DNA from: an uncultured Verrucomicrobiota bacterium
GTDB lineage: Bacteria > Verrucomicrobiota > Kiritimatiellia > RFP12 > UBA1067
NCBI GenBank assembly: GCA_946615275.1
Contig: CAMOHV010000074.1
Location: 1 to 6,399, forward strand
Direction of reading: 5' to 3'
DNA: 6,399 bases
In this document: positions 1-6,399 of the stretch, piece after piece
How positions within the stretch are numbered: position 1 is the first letter of the stretch
Layout of the letters: each line of letters opens with the position of its first letter
Made by a program: the position numbers and the translations under genes
The notes under the pieces: model-generated
The model's database searches: none
The model's input: only the letters and a program-made list of their open reading frames with translations
Told to the model about the DNA's origin: nothing

Positions 1-1317
1 CGCATGGGACTCTCCACGCGCTACGGTATCCTCAACGGCTTCTGCGACGACTGCGAGATCGTCTGCATCGCCGAGCCCGATCCCTCGCGCTGGGACAATA
101 TCCGTGCGGTCGTGAAGGCGCACCAGCCCGCGGCGGACGTCTCGAAGATCGCGGCTTTCTACGACTACCGCGAGATGCTGGAGAAGTTCGGCGGCTCGCT
201 CGACGCCGTGGCGATCGCCACGCCCAACCACCACCACGCCCCGGCCGCGCTGCTCGCGATGCGGAAGGGTCTGCACGTGTACGTGGAGAAGCCGATGGCG
301 CTCACCGTGGCGGAGGTGAAGCTCATGCGCGCCGCCGCCAAGAAGTACGGCGTGATCGGGCAGGTGGGCAACCACGGACACTCCGAGGAAGGCATGCGCC
401 GTCTCGTGGAGTACATCCGCGCGGGCGCGATCGGGCAGGTGCGCGAGGTGTGGAGCTTCGACGACCGCCTCAACGCGATGCTGGCGCGCCCCCCGAAGGC
501 GACGCCGCCCGCAGGCATGGACTGGGACGCCTGGTGCGGCCCCGCGCCCGTGTGCGACTACTACGCGCCCGACGCGCACCACAACGGGATGCACCCGCAC
601 GACTGGCACGACTGGATCGGCTACGGCAACGGGTCGATCGGCAACATGGGCACGCACATCATCGACCCCGTGTTCTGGGCGCTCGCGCTCGACACGGTCC
701 ATCCCGAGAGCGTCGAGGCGAAACGCGCGGAGTGGGGCTGCGAGGGCAGCTGGACGTGGTCCACCGAGGTGGAGTGGAAGTACCCTGCGCGCCCCGGCAT
801 GGATCCCGTCATGCTCCATTGGTACGACGGCACGAAGCCGGGCATCCCCTACGACAACAAGCACGTCAACAAGATCGGCGTGTGCCTCAAGCGCGAGTTC
901 CAGCACCTGCCGCCGATGGTCGAGGAGATGGAGCGCAAGTACGGACAGAACCTCGGCTGCCTCGGCTCGCTCTTCATCGGCGAAAAGGGCATGATCCGCA
1001 TCGGGCCGCACGGCGACGGACTCGTGTTCGGCCCGAAGGAGATCTACAAGCACCGCCCGCCGAAGCTCTTCCCGCGCGAGAAGGGGATGACGCACCAGGC
1101 GGACTGGATCCGCGCCATCCGCAATCCCTCCCGGAACTGCGGCTGCAATTTCGACTATTCCGCCCCGCTCGCCGAGACGGTCCTGCTCGGCAACGTGGCG
1201 CCGCGCGCGGGCGTGGGCAGGAAACTCCTCTGGGACGGCACGCGCATCACGAACGACGAGGCGGCGAACGCCTTCCTCAGGACGACCTACCGCAGTGGAT
1301 GGGAGCTGAAGGCCTGA
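1..1317 (+). CDS. Gfo/Idh/MocA-family oxidoreductase, 5'-truncated by the window edge
   Basis: Probable cytoplasmic NAD(P)-dependent oxidoreductase acting on a sugar or polyol; the substrate is not readable from sequence. Numbering from the ATG at 4, visible motifs are ATPNHHHAP (72-80), the EKP signature (95-97, K96 the usual catalytic/cofactor lysine), GNHGHSEEG (122-130), GNMGTHIIDP (213-222, with H218) and a C-terminal FDYSAPLAETVLLGNVA block. These match the dehydrogenase family common in planctomycetes and relatives. The ATG at 4 is probably internal. The first Rossmann strand and its GxGxxG loop are missing, the visible protein starts in what should be helix 1, and the frame is open to base 1, so the true start lies upstream. 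No export signal can be judged. The stop is TGA at 1315-1317, 23 bases before the HD gene, which suggests one operon. Family assignment is firm, substrate unknown. Confidence 0.9.
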   Translation, partial: RMGLSTRYGILNGFCDDCEIVCIAEPDPSRWDNIRAVVKAHQPAADVSKIAAFYDYREMLEKFGGSLDAVAIATPNHHHAPAALLAMRKGLHVYVEKPMALTVAEVKLMRAAAKKYGVIGQVGNHGHSEEGMRRLVEYIRAGAIGQVREVWSFDDRLNAMLARPPKATPPAGMDWDAWCGPAPVCDYYAPDAHHNGMHPHDWHDWIGYGNGSIGNMGTHIIDPVFWALALDTVHPESVEAKRAEWGCEGSWTWSTEVEWKYPARPGMDPVMLHWYDGTKPGIPYDNKHVNKIGVCLKREFQHLPPMVEEMERKYGQNLGCLGSLFIGEKGMIRIGPHGDGLVFGPKEIYKHRPPKLFPREKGMTHQADWIRAIRNPSRNCGCNFDYSAPLAETVLLGNVAPRAGVGRKLLWDGTRITNDEAANAFLRTTYRSGWELKA

Positions 1318-1340
1318 GGCCGGATGGGGGACGCCATACG

Positions 1341-2132
1341 ATGTCTGCCGATCTCCAGACGCTCCAGCGGCTCTACGACGCCTACGTGGACACCTTCCGC
1401 GCGGGCGGCGAGCTGCCGCCGATGATGCGGCTCAAGCGCGAGCACACCGCGTTCGTTGTGGCGAACGCGCGCGCCATCGCCGCGGGCGAGGGCTTCGACG
1501 CGCGCACCGCCCGCGCCGCCGAGGCGGCGGCGCTTCTCCACGACACCGGGCGCTACGAGCAGCTTAGGCGCTACAACACCTTCCGCGACTCCGACTCGGT
1601 GGACCACGCCGTCTTCTCGCACGACATCGTGCGGGAGCAGGGCTGGCTGCGGGACTGGCCGGGCGACGAGGCGGAGGCGATCCTCGCCGCCGTCCTCTAC
1701 CACAACCGGCGCGACCTGCCGGACGGACTGGACCGGTTCACCGCCGACCTCTCGCACACCGTGCGCGACGCCGACAAGCTGGACATCTTCCGCGTCCTGG
1801 AGCGCCAGGTGGCGACCACCGACTGGCGGCGCGATTCGACGGCGTTCTGGAACCTGCCCGTCTCCGCGCCGCCGAACCCCGCCGTGGTGGAGGCGATAGT
1901 CGCCCGCCGCCCGGTCGACTACCAGAACATAAAGTCGCTCGCGGACTTCGTCCTGATCCAGGTGGGCTGGATGGCCTCGGGCCTGAGATACGCCACAAGC
2001 CGCCGCCTCGTGTCCGAGCGCGGGCACCTGGAGTGGCGGCGCGCATTTCTGCATGAACTTACGGACGCCCCCGCCGTGGACGAGCTCTGCGACATGGCTT
2101 CCGCAGCTTTAGAGGAGGAGAGAATCCCATGA
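1341..2132 (+). CDS. HD-domain metal-dependent phosphohydrolase
   Basis: A 263-residue cytoplasmic protein of the HD superfamily, whose members hydrolyse phosphoesters such as nucleotides and signalling nucleotides using bound metal. Candidate ligands appear in the expected order: H35 (KREHT), H67-D68 (LLHDTGR), H89 and H94 (DHAVFSHD), H121 (VLYHNRRD) and D145 (DADKLD). This set would suffice for a one- or two-metal site. No HD-GYP signature, transmembrane segment or partner domain is seen, so the protein is a stand-alone HD enzyme of unknown substrate. The start at 1341 is chosen because the HD fold begins soon after it and a G-rich stretch (1326-1331) could serve as a weak ribosome site. 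The same frame stays open far upstream across the oxidoreductase gene, but there it encodes an Arg/Pro-rich product typical of a wrong frame. Its end overlaps the next ATG (ATGA, 2129-2132), implying translational coupling. Confidence 0.85.
   Translation: MSADLQTLQRLYDAYVDTFRAGGELPPMMRLKREHTAFVVANARAIAAGEGFDARTARAAEAAALLHDTGRYEQLRRYNTFRDSDSVDHAVFSHDIVREQGWLRDWPGDEAEAILAAVLYHNRRDLPDGLDRFTADLSHTVRDADKLDIFRVLERQVATTDWRRDSTAFWNLPVSAPPNPAVVEAIVARRPVDYQNIKSLADFVLIQVGWMASGLRYATSRRLVSERGHLEWRRAFLHELTDAPAVDELCDMASAALEEERIP
2113..2118 (+). promoter_or_regulatory. Shine-Dalgarno site for the RidA-like gene
   Basis: AGGAGG lies ten bases before the ATG at 2129, inside the last codons of the HD gene. It fixes the start of the downstream gene and shows that the ATGA overlap is a real start/stop junction. 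Confidence 0.8.
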
Positions 2133-3070
2133 CCGAGATAGCACAGTTCCTGTGGGGCGCGCCGGAGGAGACGCGCGCGCGCCTGAGATCCGACATTCCG
2201 CAGTTCCGGCTGGTGAACGAGCAGAGCGGCGGATTCGCGCCGGTGGCGCAGACTTTCGCGGCCGAGAACGTCCGGAACGCGGGACGCGTGCTGGACGCCG
2301 ACGGGCGCGTGGTTGGCACCACGTGGGAGGACGACGACGCGGAGTACTGCATCCTCGCGGGCGTGCTGCCGGCGGATGTTTCGGCGCCGCGCGGCGAGCA
2401 GGCGGCGTCCGTCTTCCTCCAGCTGGAGGCGTTCCTCGCGAAGGCGGGCATGGCGTTCGCGGACGTCGTGCGCACATGGCTCTACATCGACCGCGTGTGC
2501 GAGTGGTACGGCGAGTTCAACGCCGCGCGCTCCGCGTTCTTCGAGAGGCGCAACGTGTTCGAGACGTTCCTTCCGGCGTCCACGGGGATCGGCTCGGCGA
2601 ACCTCGACGGCGCGGCGCTCGTGGCGGGCGCGTACGCGATGCGTCCGAAGAGGGATGGCGTGCGCGCGGAGATCGTGGAGTCCCCGCTGCAGGCGCCGGC
2701 GATGGCGTACAAGTCCAGCTTCAGCCGCGCGGCGGAGGTGATCCGCGAGTCGGGGCGCAGGCTCTTCGTGAGCGGCACGGCGTCCATAAAGCCGAACAGC
2801 CACGATGTGGCGTACGTGGGGGACATCGCGCGGCAGATCGACTGCACCATGAACGCGGTGAAGGCGATACTCGAGAGCCGCGGCTACGGCTGGGGCGACG
2901 TGCCGCGCGCGATCGTCTATCTCAAGGAGCCGGCGTTCCGCGATGCGTGGCGCGCATGGCTCGCGGCGCAGAGCCTGCCGATGGACTTCGCGGCCGAGAC
3001 CGTATGCGACGTGTGCCGCGACGAATGGCTCTTCGAGATAGAGTGCGACACCGTGCGCGGCGCGCTCTGA
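2129..3070 (+). CDS. RidA (YjgF/YER057c/UK114)-superfamily protein, chorismatase-like
   Basis: A 313-residue protein, more than twice the length of a single-domain RidA (about 130 residues). The N-terminal half carries RTWLYID (115-121), a block resembling RNVFETF (141-147) and PASTGIG (149-155). The C-terminal half is RidA-like, with LFVSGTASI (212-220), VPRAIVYLK (258-266) and a final CRDEWLFEIE (296-305) containing R297 and E303. This arrangement recalls the FkbO/Hyg5 chorismatases, which join an N-terminal domain to a RidA-fold domain and act on chorismate; the similarity is recalled from family patterns, not computed. A divergent relative acting on another small molecule, or a tandem RidA deaminase, is equally possible. 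There is no signal peptide, so it is cytoplasmic. A strong ribosome site precedes it, and it overlaps the HD stop by four bases, so the two are probably made together. No genes of a chorismate-derived pathway are visible nearby. Confidence 0.75.
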   Translation: MTEIAQFLWGAPEETRARLRSDIPQFRLVNEQSGGFAPVAQTFAAENVRNAGRVLDADGRVVGTTWEDDDAEYCILAGVLPADVSAPRGEQAASVFLQLEAFLAKAGMAFADVVRTWLYIDRVCEWYGEFNAARSAFFERRNVFETFLPASTGIGSANLDGAALVAGAYAMRPKRDGVRAEIVESPLQAPAMAYKSSFSRAAEVIRESGRRLFVSGTASIKPNSHDVAYVGDIARQIDCTMNAVKAILESRGYGWGDVPRAIVYLKEPAFRDAWRAWLAAQSLPMDFAAETVCDVCRDEWLFEIECDTVRGAL

Positions 3071-3097
3071 CAGGGGCGATGGTGCACAGGCGCCGCC

Positions 3098-3106
3098 AGG
3101 AAAGGA
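3098..3106 (+). promoter_or_regulatory. Shine-Dalgarno site for the beta-helix gene
   Basis: AGGAAAGGA ends seven bases before the ATG at 3114. No other in-frame ATG or GTG lies in the 43-base gap, and this start gives a clean signal peptide, so it decides the start. The gap shows no convincing promoter or terminator, consistent with read-through from the upstream genes. Confidence 0.75.
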
Positions 3107-3113
3107 TTCCGCA

Positions 3114-5246
3114 ATGTCCCGTCCGATTTCAATAGGCGCGTTGGCCGCAGGGCTGCTGCTGTTTGCAGGCGGCTTCTCGGAGATTCAGGGCGCTGTGGTC
3201 GTAGAGATGCGTTCTGGCGAGTCGATGGTGCAGCTGCGCGACCGCGTGCGCGCGCTGCCTCCTGACGCCCGCGCCAAGGGCGTGAAGATAGTCGTTCCGC
3301 CCGGCAAGTATGTGTTCGGGGAGCCGTTCGTGCTGGACGGACGCGATTCTGGCTCGCCACAGGCTCCAATCGTATGGTGCGCGAAGAACCCTTCGAACAG
3401 GCCGCTCTTTGTTTCGGGGGTCGAATTGCCGAAGCGCGCCTTCAAGGTGGTGGACGATCCCGCGCTCGTCGCCAGGCTGGACGAGTCCGCGCGCGGGAAG
3501 GTTCTTGAGGCCGATGTCTCCGCGTACGGATTCAAGATGCCGATCGGCACTTCCGTGAACAGTGAGGTGCAGGGGCCGCTGAAGGTGCCCGATGTTTTCA
3601 TCAACGGCAAGCGTATTGTTCTCGCCAATTATCCAATCGACGGATGGTGCGAGATCGAGAAGATAATCGACAAAGGAAGTGTGACGGGCGATCATAGCAT
3701 CAAGCGCGCGCGTGAACTCGGACTGCTCGGCCCCGACGAAGTGGTACGCGGAGGGTCTTTCAAGTATCGCGAGGATCGTCCTTCGGCCTGGCAGGAGCCG
3801 GTGCTCTTGGAGGGGTTCTGGGCCTTTGACTGGCGGGCTACGATCATCTGGTCGAAGACGATCGACAAGGCGGCGAAGACGATCACGTTGAAGAACCACC
3901 ATCAGTACGGCGTCAAACTCGGCAATCCGCGTCCGCGTCGCTGGCGCGCGCTCAACGTGTTCGAGGAGTTGAACGCGGCGGGGCGGTACATGATGGATCC
4001 TGTGAAACGGCGCCTTTACATCTATCCGCCGGAGGAGGCGTTCGACTCTGTGATCGTCTGTGGCAAAGCGGGTGGAATCGTTCAGTTCAAAGAGGCGCAC
4101 GACATAGTGTTCTCGGGCATCGACTTCGGCGCGTCCTGGGGGTACGGCGTGGAACTTGTGGGCGCGCGGCGGATCACAGTTGAAAAGGCGAAGTTCCGCG
4201 ACCAGCGCGATTGGGCCGTGCTAGGCAAGAACGTATGGGATTGCACGCTGAGAACGTGCGACGTGACGCAGGTCGGCAGCGGCTGCTTCTGCATCTGTGG
4301 AGGGGACCGGCGGAAACTTGTACCCGGCAACAATCTTGTCGAGGACTGCCTCTTCGAGGACTGGGGGACGTTGAGGTCCAACTGCGGACATGCCATCGAG
4401 TTCCACGGCGTGGGCAACAAGGCGCTCCACAACGAGATCAGGAATGCGAACGGCTATGTCGTAAGCTACAAGCAGAACGACGGGGTGTTCGCCTACAATG
4501 TGGTTTCCAACACGACGTGGGGCGTCGACGACGCCGGGGCGTTCTACAAGGGGCTCAATCCGTCCATGCGCGGCAACCGGATCGAATACAACTACTGGCG
4601 CGACATCGGCAAGCCCGGCGGGCATGGATCTTCCGCGATCTACTTCGACGATGGCGATTCGGGTGACTTTGTCTTCGGCAACATCTTCGAGAATTGCGGT
4701 AAGACGCAGAACCACTACTCCAACTTCGCCGCCGTCTTTTCTCATGCGGGCTGCTCTAACATCGTCCGCAACTGCATCTTCATAAGGTGCGCCCGTTCGC
4801 TGGGCGGCTCTTCCTGGCCGCAGGAGAAATGGGAGCGGCGCATAAAGGGCCGCGATCCGATAAAGTGGGCCAACTACGACTACAAGTTCCTGGAGGAAGT
4901 GGACTATCGTTCGCCCGAATGGCGCTCGCGCTATCCGGAGCTCGAGACCTTCCTCGATCCGTATCCCGCCGAGATCAGGATGAACGCCGCATACGACTGC
5001 GTGGCGGTCGATTGCCCCGACCGTCTTGACTTCCCGCAGAAGAACGGCAAGGTATACCACTGCGGCGGCTACGTCAGGGGGCACTGGCACACGAACGACA
5101 CGTTCGTCGCGATCAAGGGCGATCCGGGCTTCATCGACTATGCGAACCGCGACTACCGTCTCAAACCTGATTCCGAGATATTCCGGCGAGTCCCGGGCTT
5201 CAAGCCGATTCCATTCGAGGAAATCGGTCTCATACACCGAAGGTGA
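3114..5246 (+). CDS. Exported right-handed parallel beta-helix protein, GH141-like candidate glycosidase
   Basis: A 710-residue protein with a probable Sec signal peptide (hydrophobic AAGLLLFAGG, 11-20, cleavage near 26-27), so it acts in the periplasm or outside. Residues about 55-110 form the entry region seen in such proteins (VPPGKYVF, a SGVELP strand). PDVFINGKRIVLANYP (159-174) is a hallmark of beta-helix proteins annotated near GH141, the family of a rhamnogalacturonan-II fucosidase and a xylanase. About 320-560 carries the coils: short V/I/F-rich strands separated by Asn/Gly/Asp turns. Within them VDDAGAFYKG (471-480) and AIYFDDGDSG (508-517) place acidic pairs D472/D473 and D512/D513 about 40 residues apart, good candidates for catalytic acids. 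The C-terminal GDPGFIDYANRDYRLKPDS block (669-687) is also typical. Role inferred: cleaving a plant or host glycan. Compared with neighbours it uses more A/T-ending codons. Lyase or non-catalytic binding roles are not excluded. Confidence 0.8.
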   Translation: MSRPISIGALAAGLLLFAGGFSEIQGAVVVEMRSGESMVQLRDRVRALPPDARAKGVKIVVPPGKYVFGEPFVLDGRDSGSPQAPIVWCAKNPSNRPLFVSGVELPKRAFKVVDDPALVARLDESARGKVLEADVSAYGFKMPIGTSVNSEVQGPLKVPDVFINGKRIVLANYPIDGWCEIEKIIDKGSVTGDHSIKRARELGLLGPDEVVRGGSFKYREDRPSAWQEPVLLEGFWAFDWRATIIWSKTIDKAAKTITLKNHHQYGVKLGNPRPRRWRALNVFEELNAAGRYMMDPVKRRLYIYPPEEAFDSVIVCGKAGGIVQFKEAHDIVFSGIDFGASWGYGVELVGARRITVEKAKFRDQRDWAVLGKNVWDCTLRTCDVTQVGSGCFCICGGDRRKLVPGNNLVEDCLFEDWGTLRSNCGHAIEFHGVGNKALHNEIRNANGYVVSYKQNDGVFAYNVVSNTTWGVDDAGAFYKGLNPSMRGNRIEYNYWRDIGKPGGHGSSAIYFDDGDSGDFVFGNIFENCGKTQNHYSNFAAVFSHAGCSNIVRNCIFIRCARSLGGSSWPQEKWERRIKGRDPIKWANYDYKFLEEVDYRSPEWRSRYPELETFLDPYPAEIRMNAAYDCVAVDCPDRLDFPQKNGKVYHCGGYVRGHWHTNDTFVAIKGDPGFIDYANRDYRLKPDSEIFRRVPGFKPIPFEEIGLIHRR

Positions 5247-5255
5247 TGTTTTTCC

Positions 5256-5276
5256 CGCCGCGGCGCGTCTTTTTTT
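5256..5276 (+). terminator. GC palindrome plus T-run, possible weak terminator
   Basis: The decamer CGCCGCGGCG (5256-5265) is self-complementary and is followed, after CGTC, by seven T residues (5270-5276). It sits ten bases after the beta-helix stop, where a terminator is expected. As a hairpin it supports only about three base pairs around a four-base loop, so it is weak. The T-run also abuts the promoter of the next gene and may serve that instead. Confidence 0.25.
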
Positions 5277-5284
5277 GGTATAAT
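5276..5284 (+). promoter_or_regulatory. Extended -10 promoter for the secretin gene
   Basis: TGGTATAAT fits the extended -10 consensus (TGn then a perfect TATAAT at 5279-5284). No TTGACA-like -35 lies at 16-18 bases upstream; that region is GC-rich and a T-tract directly precedes the TG. If base 5284 is -7, transcription starts at 5291, the A of the ATG, giving a leaderless message. No Shine-Dalgarno sequence stands between the element and the ATG. Confidence 0.7.
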
Positions 5285-5290
5285 TTCGCC

Positions 5291-6399
5291 ATGGGCAAAT
5301 GTCTCAAAGTTTTTCTGGCCGGAGCGTGCTGCCTCATGGGCGGCGCCGGCCTTGGGGCCGAAGACCCGACCTTCGCCTCGCCAGCGGTCACGAACGTGGC
5401 CGTGTTCTCGGTGTCCGTGACGAACGCCGTGACGTTCGGCGTGGCCGCGACGAACCTCGCCCCCAACATGGAGTCTCCAGCGGCGTCCAACGCCGTGGCG
5501 CTCGCGCAGGCCGTGAAGGCCCTGCCCACGGAGGCAGAGACCAACCTCATAAGGCGCGCCGCGCTAGACGCCGTAGCCAACGCCGTGAAGGCCGTGCGCG
5601 ACACGGCCGACAAGTCTGCCGCCGCCGAGAGGGCGCGCCGCATCTCCACGCGCACCTTCAAGCTGAACCACGTCGTGGCCGAGGACGTGGCTGAGAGGTT
5701 CAACAACACCTGGAGCGGGGACTTCGGCCTCACTTGGAAGCTCGGCAAGATCGCCCAGGCCTTCCCGGAGGCGAACGTCGTGATGGTGACGGCCCCGGGC
5801 GCGATCCTCGACGCATGCGAGAAGGTGATCGCCGACGTGGACGTGGAGCCCATGCAGGTGTACATCGAGGCGCGCTTCGTGGAGCTGGGAACCACCGCCA
5901 TGCACAAGCTCGGCATCGACTGGTCCATGTTCGAGGGCATGAAGGGGACCGCCACCATGGGCGCCGGCGTCAACGGCTACAACGTGGGCAAGGGCGTGGA
6001 GGAGTACACGCGGTCGGTCATTGACGCCAACGGCACCACCAGCTACAAGCTCGCCGGCGGCACGACCTCCGGCACCACCAAGGCGTTCAAGGGCGACAGC
6101 GACGGCACCATCTCGCATTTCAGCGGCACGCTCGACTTCTCTGAGATGTACCTCGTCCTGAGCGCCCTCGAGCGCGAGAACGACACGCGCATCTTCTCGA
6201 ACCCCCGCATCATCGTCGCGAGCGGGCGCAAGGCGGTCGTGGACATGACGACCAAGTACCCCAACATAACCGTGGCCGCGAAGCGCACCTCGAACAGCAA
6301 TTCCGACTCCATCGACCTCGACATGAAGATGGCCGCGATTCCCGGCGAGGACAAGTTCATGTTCGCGAAGGAGGCGTTCTTCAGCTGGGGCATCCAGCT
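5291..6399 (+). CDS. Secretin (GspD/PilQ superfamily), 3'-truncated by the window edge
   Basis: The first 369 codons are open with no stop, and the gene continues beyond the window. Secretins form the outer-membrane ring channel of type II secretion and type IV pilus systems. The protein starts with a signal peptide (hydrophobic core about 7-20, likely cut after LGA at 23). Residues 24-118 are Ala/Val/Asn-rich. One short N-domain (NolW-like) follows at about 119-185, beginning TRTFKLNHVVAEDV. The secretin domain then begins: VDVEPMQVYIEARFVELG (183-200), a Gly/Thr-rich variable stretch (about 215-275) and the conserved LSALERENDTRIFSNPRIIV (290-309) leading to AVVDMTTKYP. The ATG at 5291 is preferred because the next Met (16) would destroy the signal peptide and because the promoter points to it. 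The usual lipobox is not clear, although C13-C14 are present. Which machine it serves cannot be told without its neighbours. Confidence 0.85.
   Translation, partial: MGKCLKVFLAGACCLMGGAGLGAEDPTFASPAVTNVAVFSVSVTNAVTFGVAATNLAPNMESPAASNAVALAQAVKALPTEAETNLIRRAALDAVANAVKAVRDTADKSAAAERARRISTRTFKLNHVVAEDVAERFNNTWSGDFGLTWKLGKIAQAFPEANVVMVTAPGAILDACEKVIADVDVEPMQVYIEARFVELGTTAMHKLGIDWSMFEGMKGTATMGAGVNGYNVGKGVEEYTRSVIDANGTTSYKLAGGTTSGTTKAFKGDSDGTISHFSGTLDFSEMYLVLSALERENDTRIFSNPRIIVASGRKAVVDMTTKYPNITVAAKRTSNSNSDSIDLDMKMAAIPGEDKFMFAKEAFFSWGIQ

Noticed and set aside
450..1340. Long open frame on the + strand running into the HD gene frame across the oxidoreductase gene
   Set aside because: The product is Arg/Pro/His-rich with no fold motifs, as expected from the wrong frame of a GC-rich gene. 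The real HD protein begins at 1341.
1287..2803. Long reverse-strand open frames opposite the HD and RidA-like genes
   Set aside because: They have Arg/Val/Gly-rich composition with no recognisable domains, and lie antisense to genes with clear family motifs; this is a codon-bias artefact.
3074..3094. Possible GGCG/CGCC stem in the gap before the beta-helix gene
   Set aside because: It has only four pairs around a 12-13 base loop and no T-run, so it is not a credible terminator or regulatory hairpin.
3079..3135. Small ATG-started frame of 18 codons between the RidA-like and beta-helix genes
   Set aside because: It has no ribosome site of its own, is basic and low in complexity, and overlaps the ribosome site and start of the next gene.
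4221..5237. Reverse-strand open frame of 338 codons opposite the beta-helix gene
   Set aside because: It mirrors the coding frame of the + strand gene, shows no motif or ribosome site, and the + strand protein is well supported.
5230..6393. Reverse-strand and out-of-frame + strand open frames over the 3' end of the window
   Set aside because: The + frame from 5291 gives a signal peptide, N-domain and secretin motifs and runs open to the window edge; the others lack motifs.

Overview
The window is G+C-rich, densely coding and entirely on the + strand. It holds five genes, two of them cut by the window edges. The proteins suggest a member of the Planctomycetes-Verrucomicrobia-Chlamydiae group, perhaps a Kiritimatiellota- or Lentisphaerota-like glycan degrader. 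The reasons are a Gfo/Idh/MocA oxidoreductase of the style common in that group (NHHH, EKP, GN-GHS and MGTHIIDP motifs, and a C-terminal NFDYSAPLAETVLLGNVA block), a large secreted right-handed beta-helix protein, and a short-leader promoter in front of a secretin. This assignment is inference from protein style; there is no rRNA or other marker gene here.

Layout: (1) positions 1-1317, the C-terminal ~95% of a Gfo/Idh/MocA oxidoreductase whose nucleotide-binding start lies upstream of the window. (2) 1341-2132, an HD-domain metal-dependent phosphohydrolase. (3) 2129-3070, a RidA/chorismatase-like protein whose ATG overlaps the HD stop codon (ATGA). (4) 3114-5246, an exported 710-residue parallel beta-helix protein resembling GH141-type glycosidases. 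(5) 5291 to the window end, an exported secretin (GspD/PilQ superfamily), cut off at the right edge. Gaps are 23, -4, 43 and 44 bases. No RNA genes, CRISPR arrays, insertion sequences or gene-free stretches over 300 bases were seen.

Genes 1-4 look like one co-directional transcription unit. Genes 3 and 4 have good Shine-Dalgarno sites. A plausible theme is breakdown of a complex glycan outside the cytoplasm (gene 4) with oxidation of a sugar in the cytoplasm (gene 1). The translationally coupled HD/RidA-like pair handles an unknown small molecule. Gene 4 uses visibly more A/T-ending codons than its neighbours and may have a separate history.

Gene 5 starts a new unit. A perfect extended -10 element (TGGTATAAT) ends six bases before its ATG, so the transcript probably begins at or next to the start codon. 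This is a candidate leaderless mRNA, unlike the Shine-Dalgarno-led genes beside it. The most interesting points are this promoter geometry, the reduced and unusual N-terminal region of the secretin, and the HD + chorismatase-like pair.
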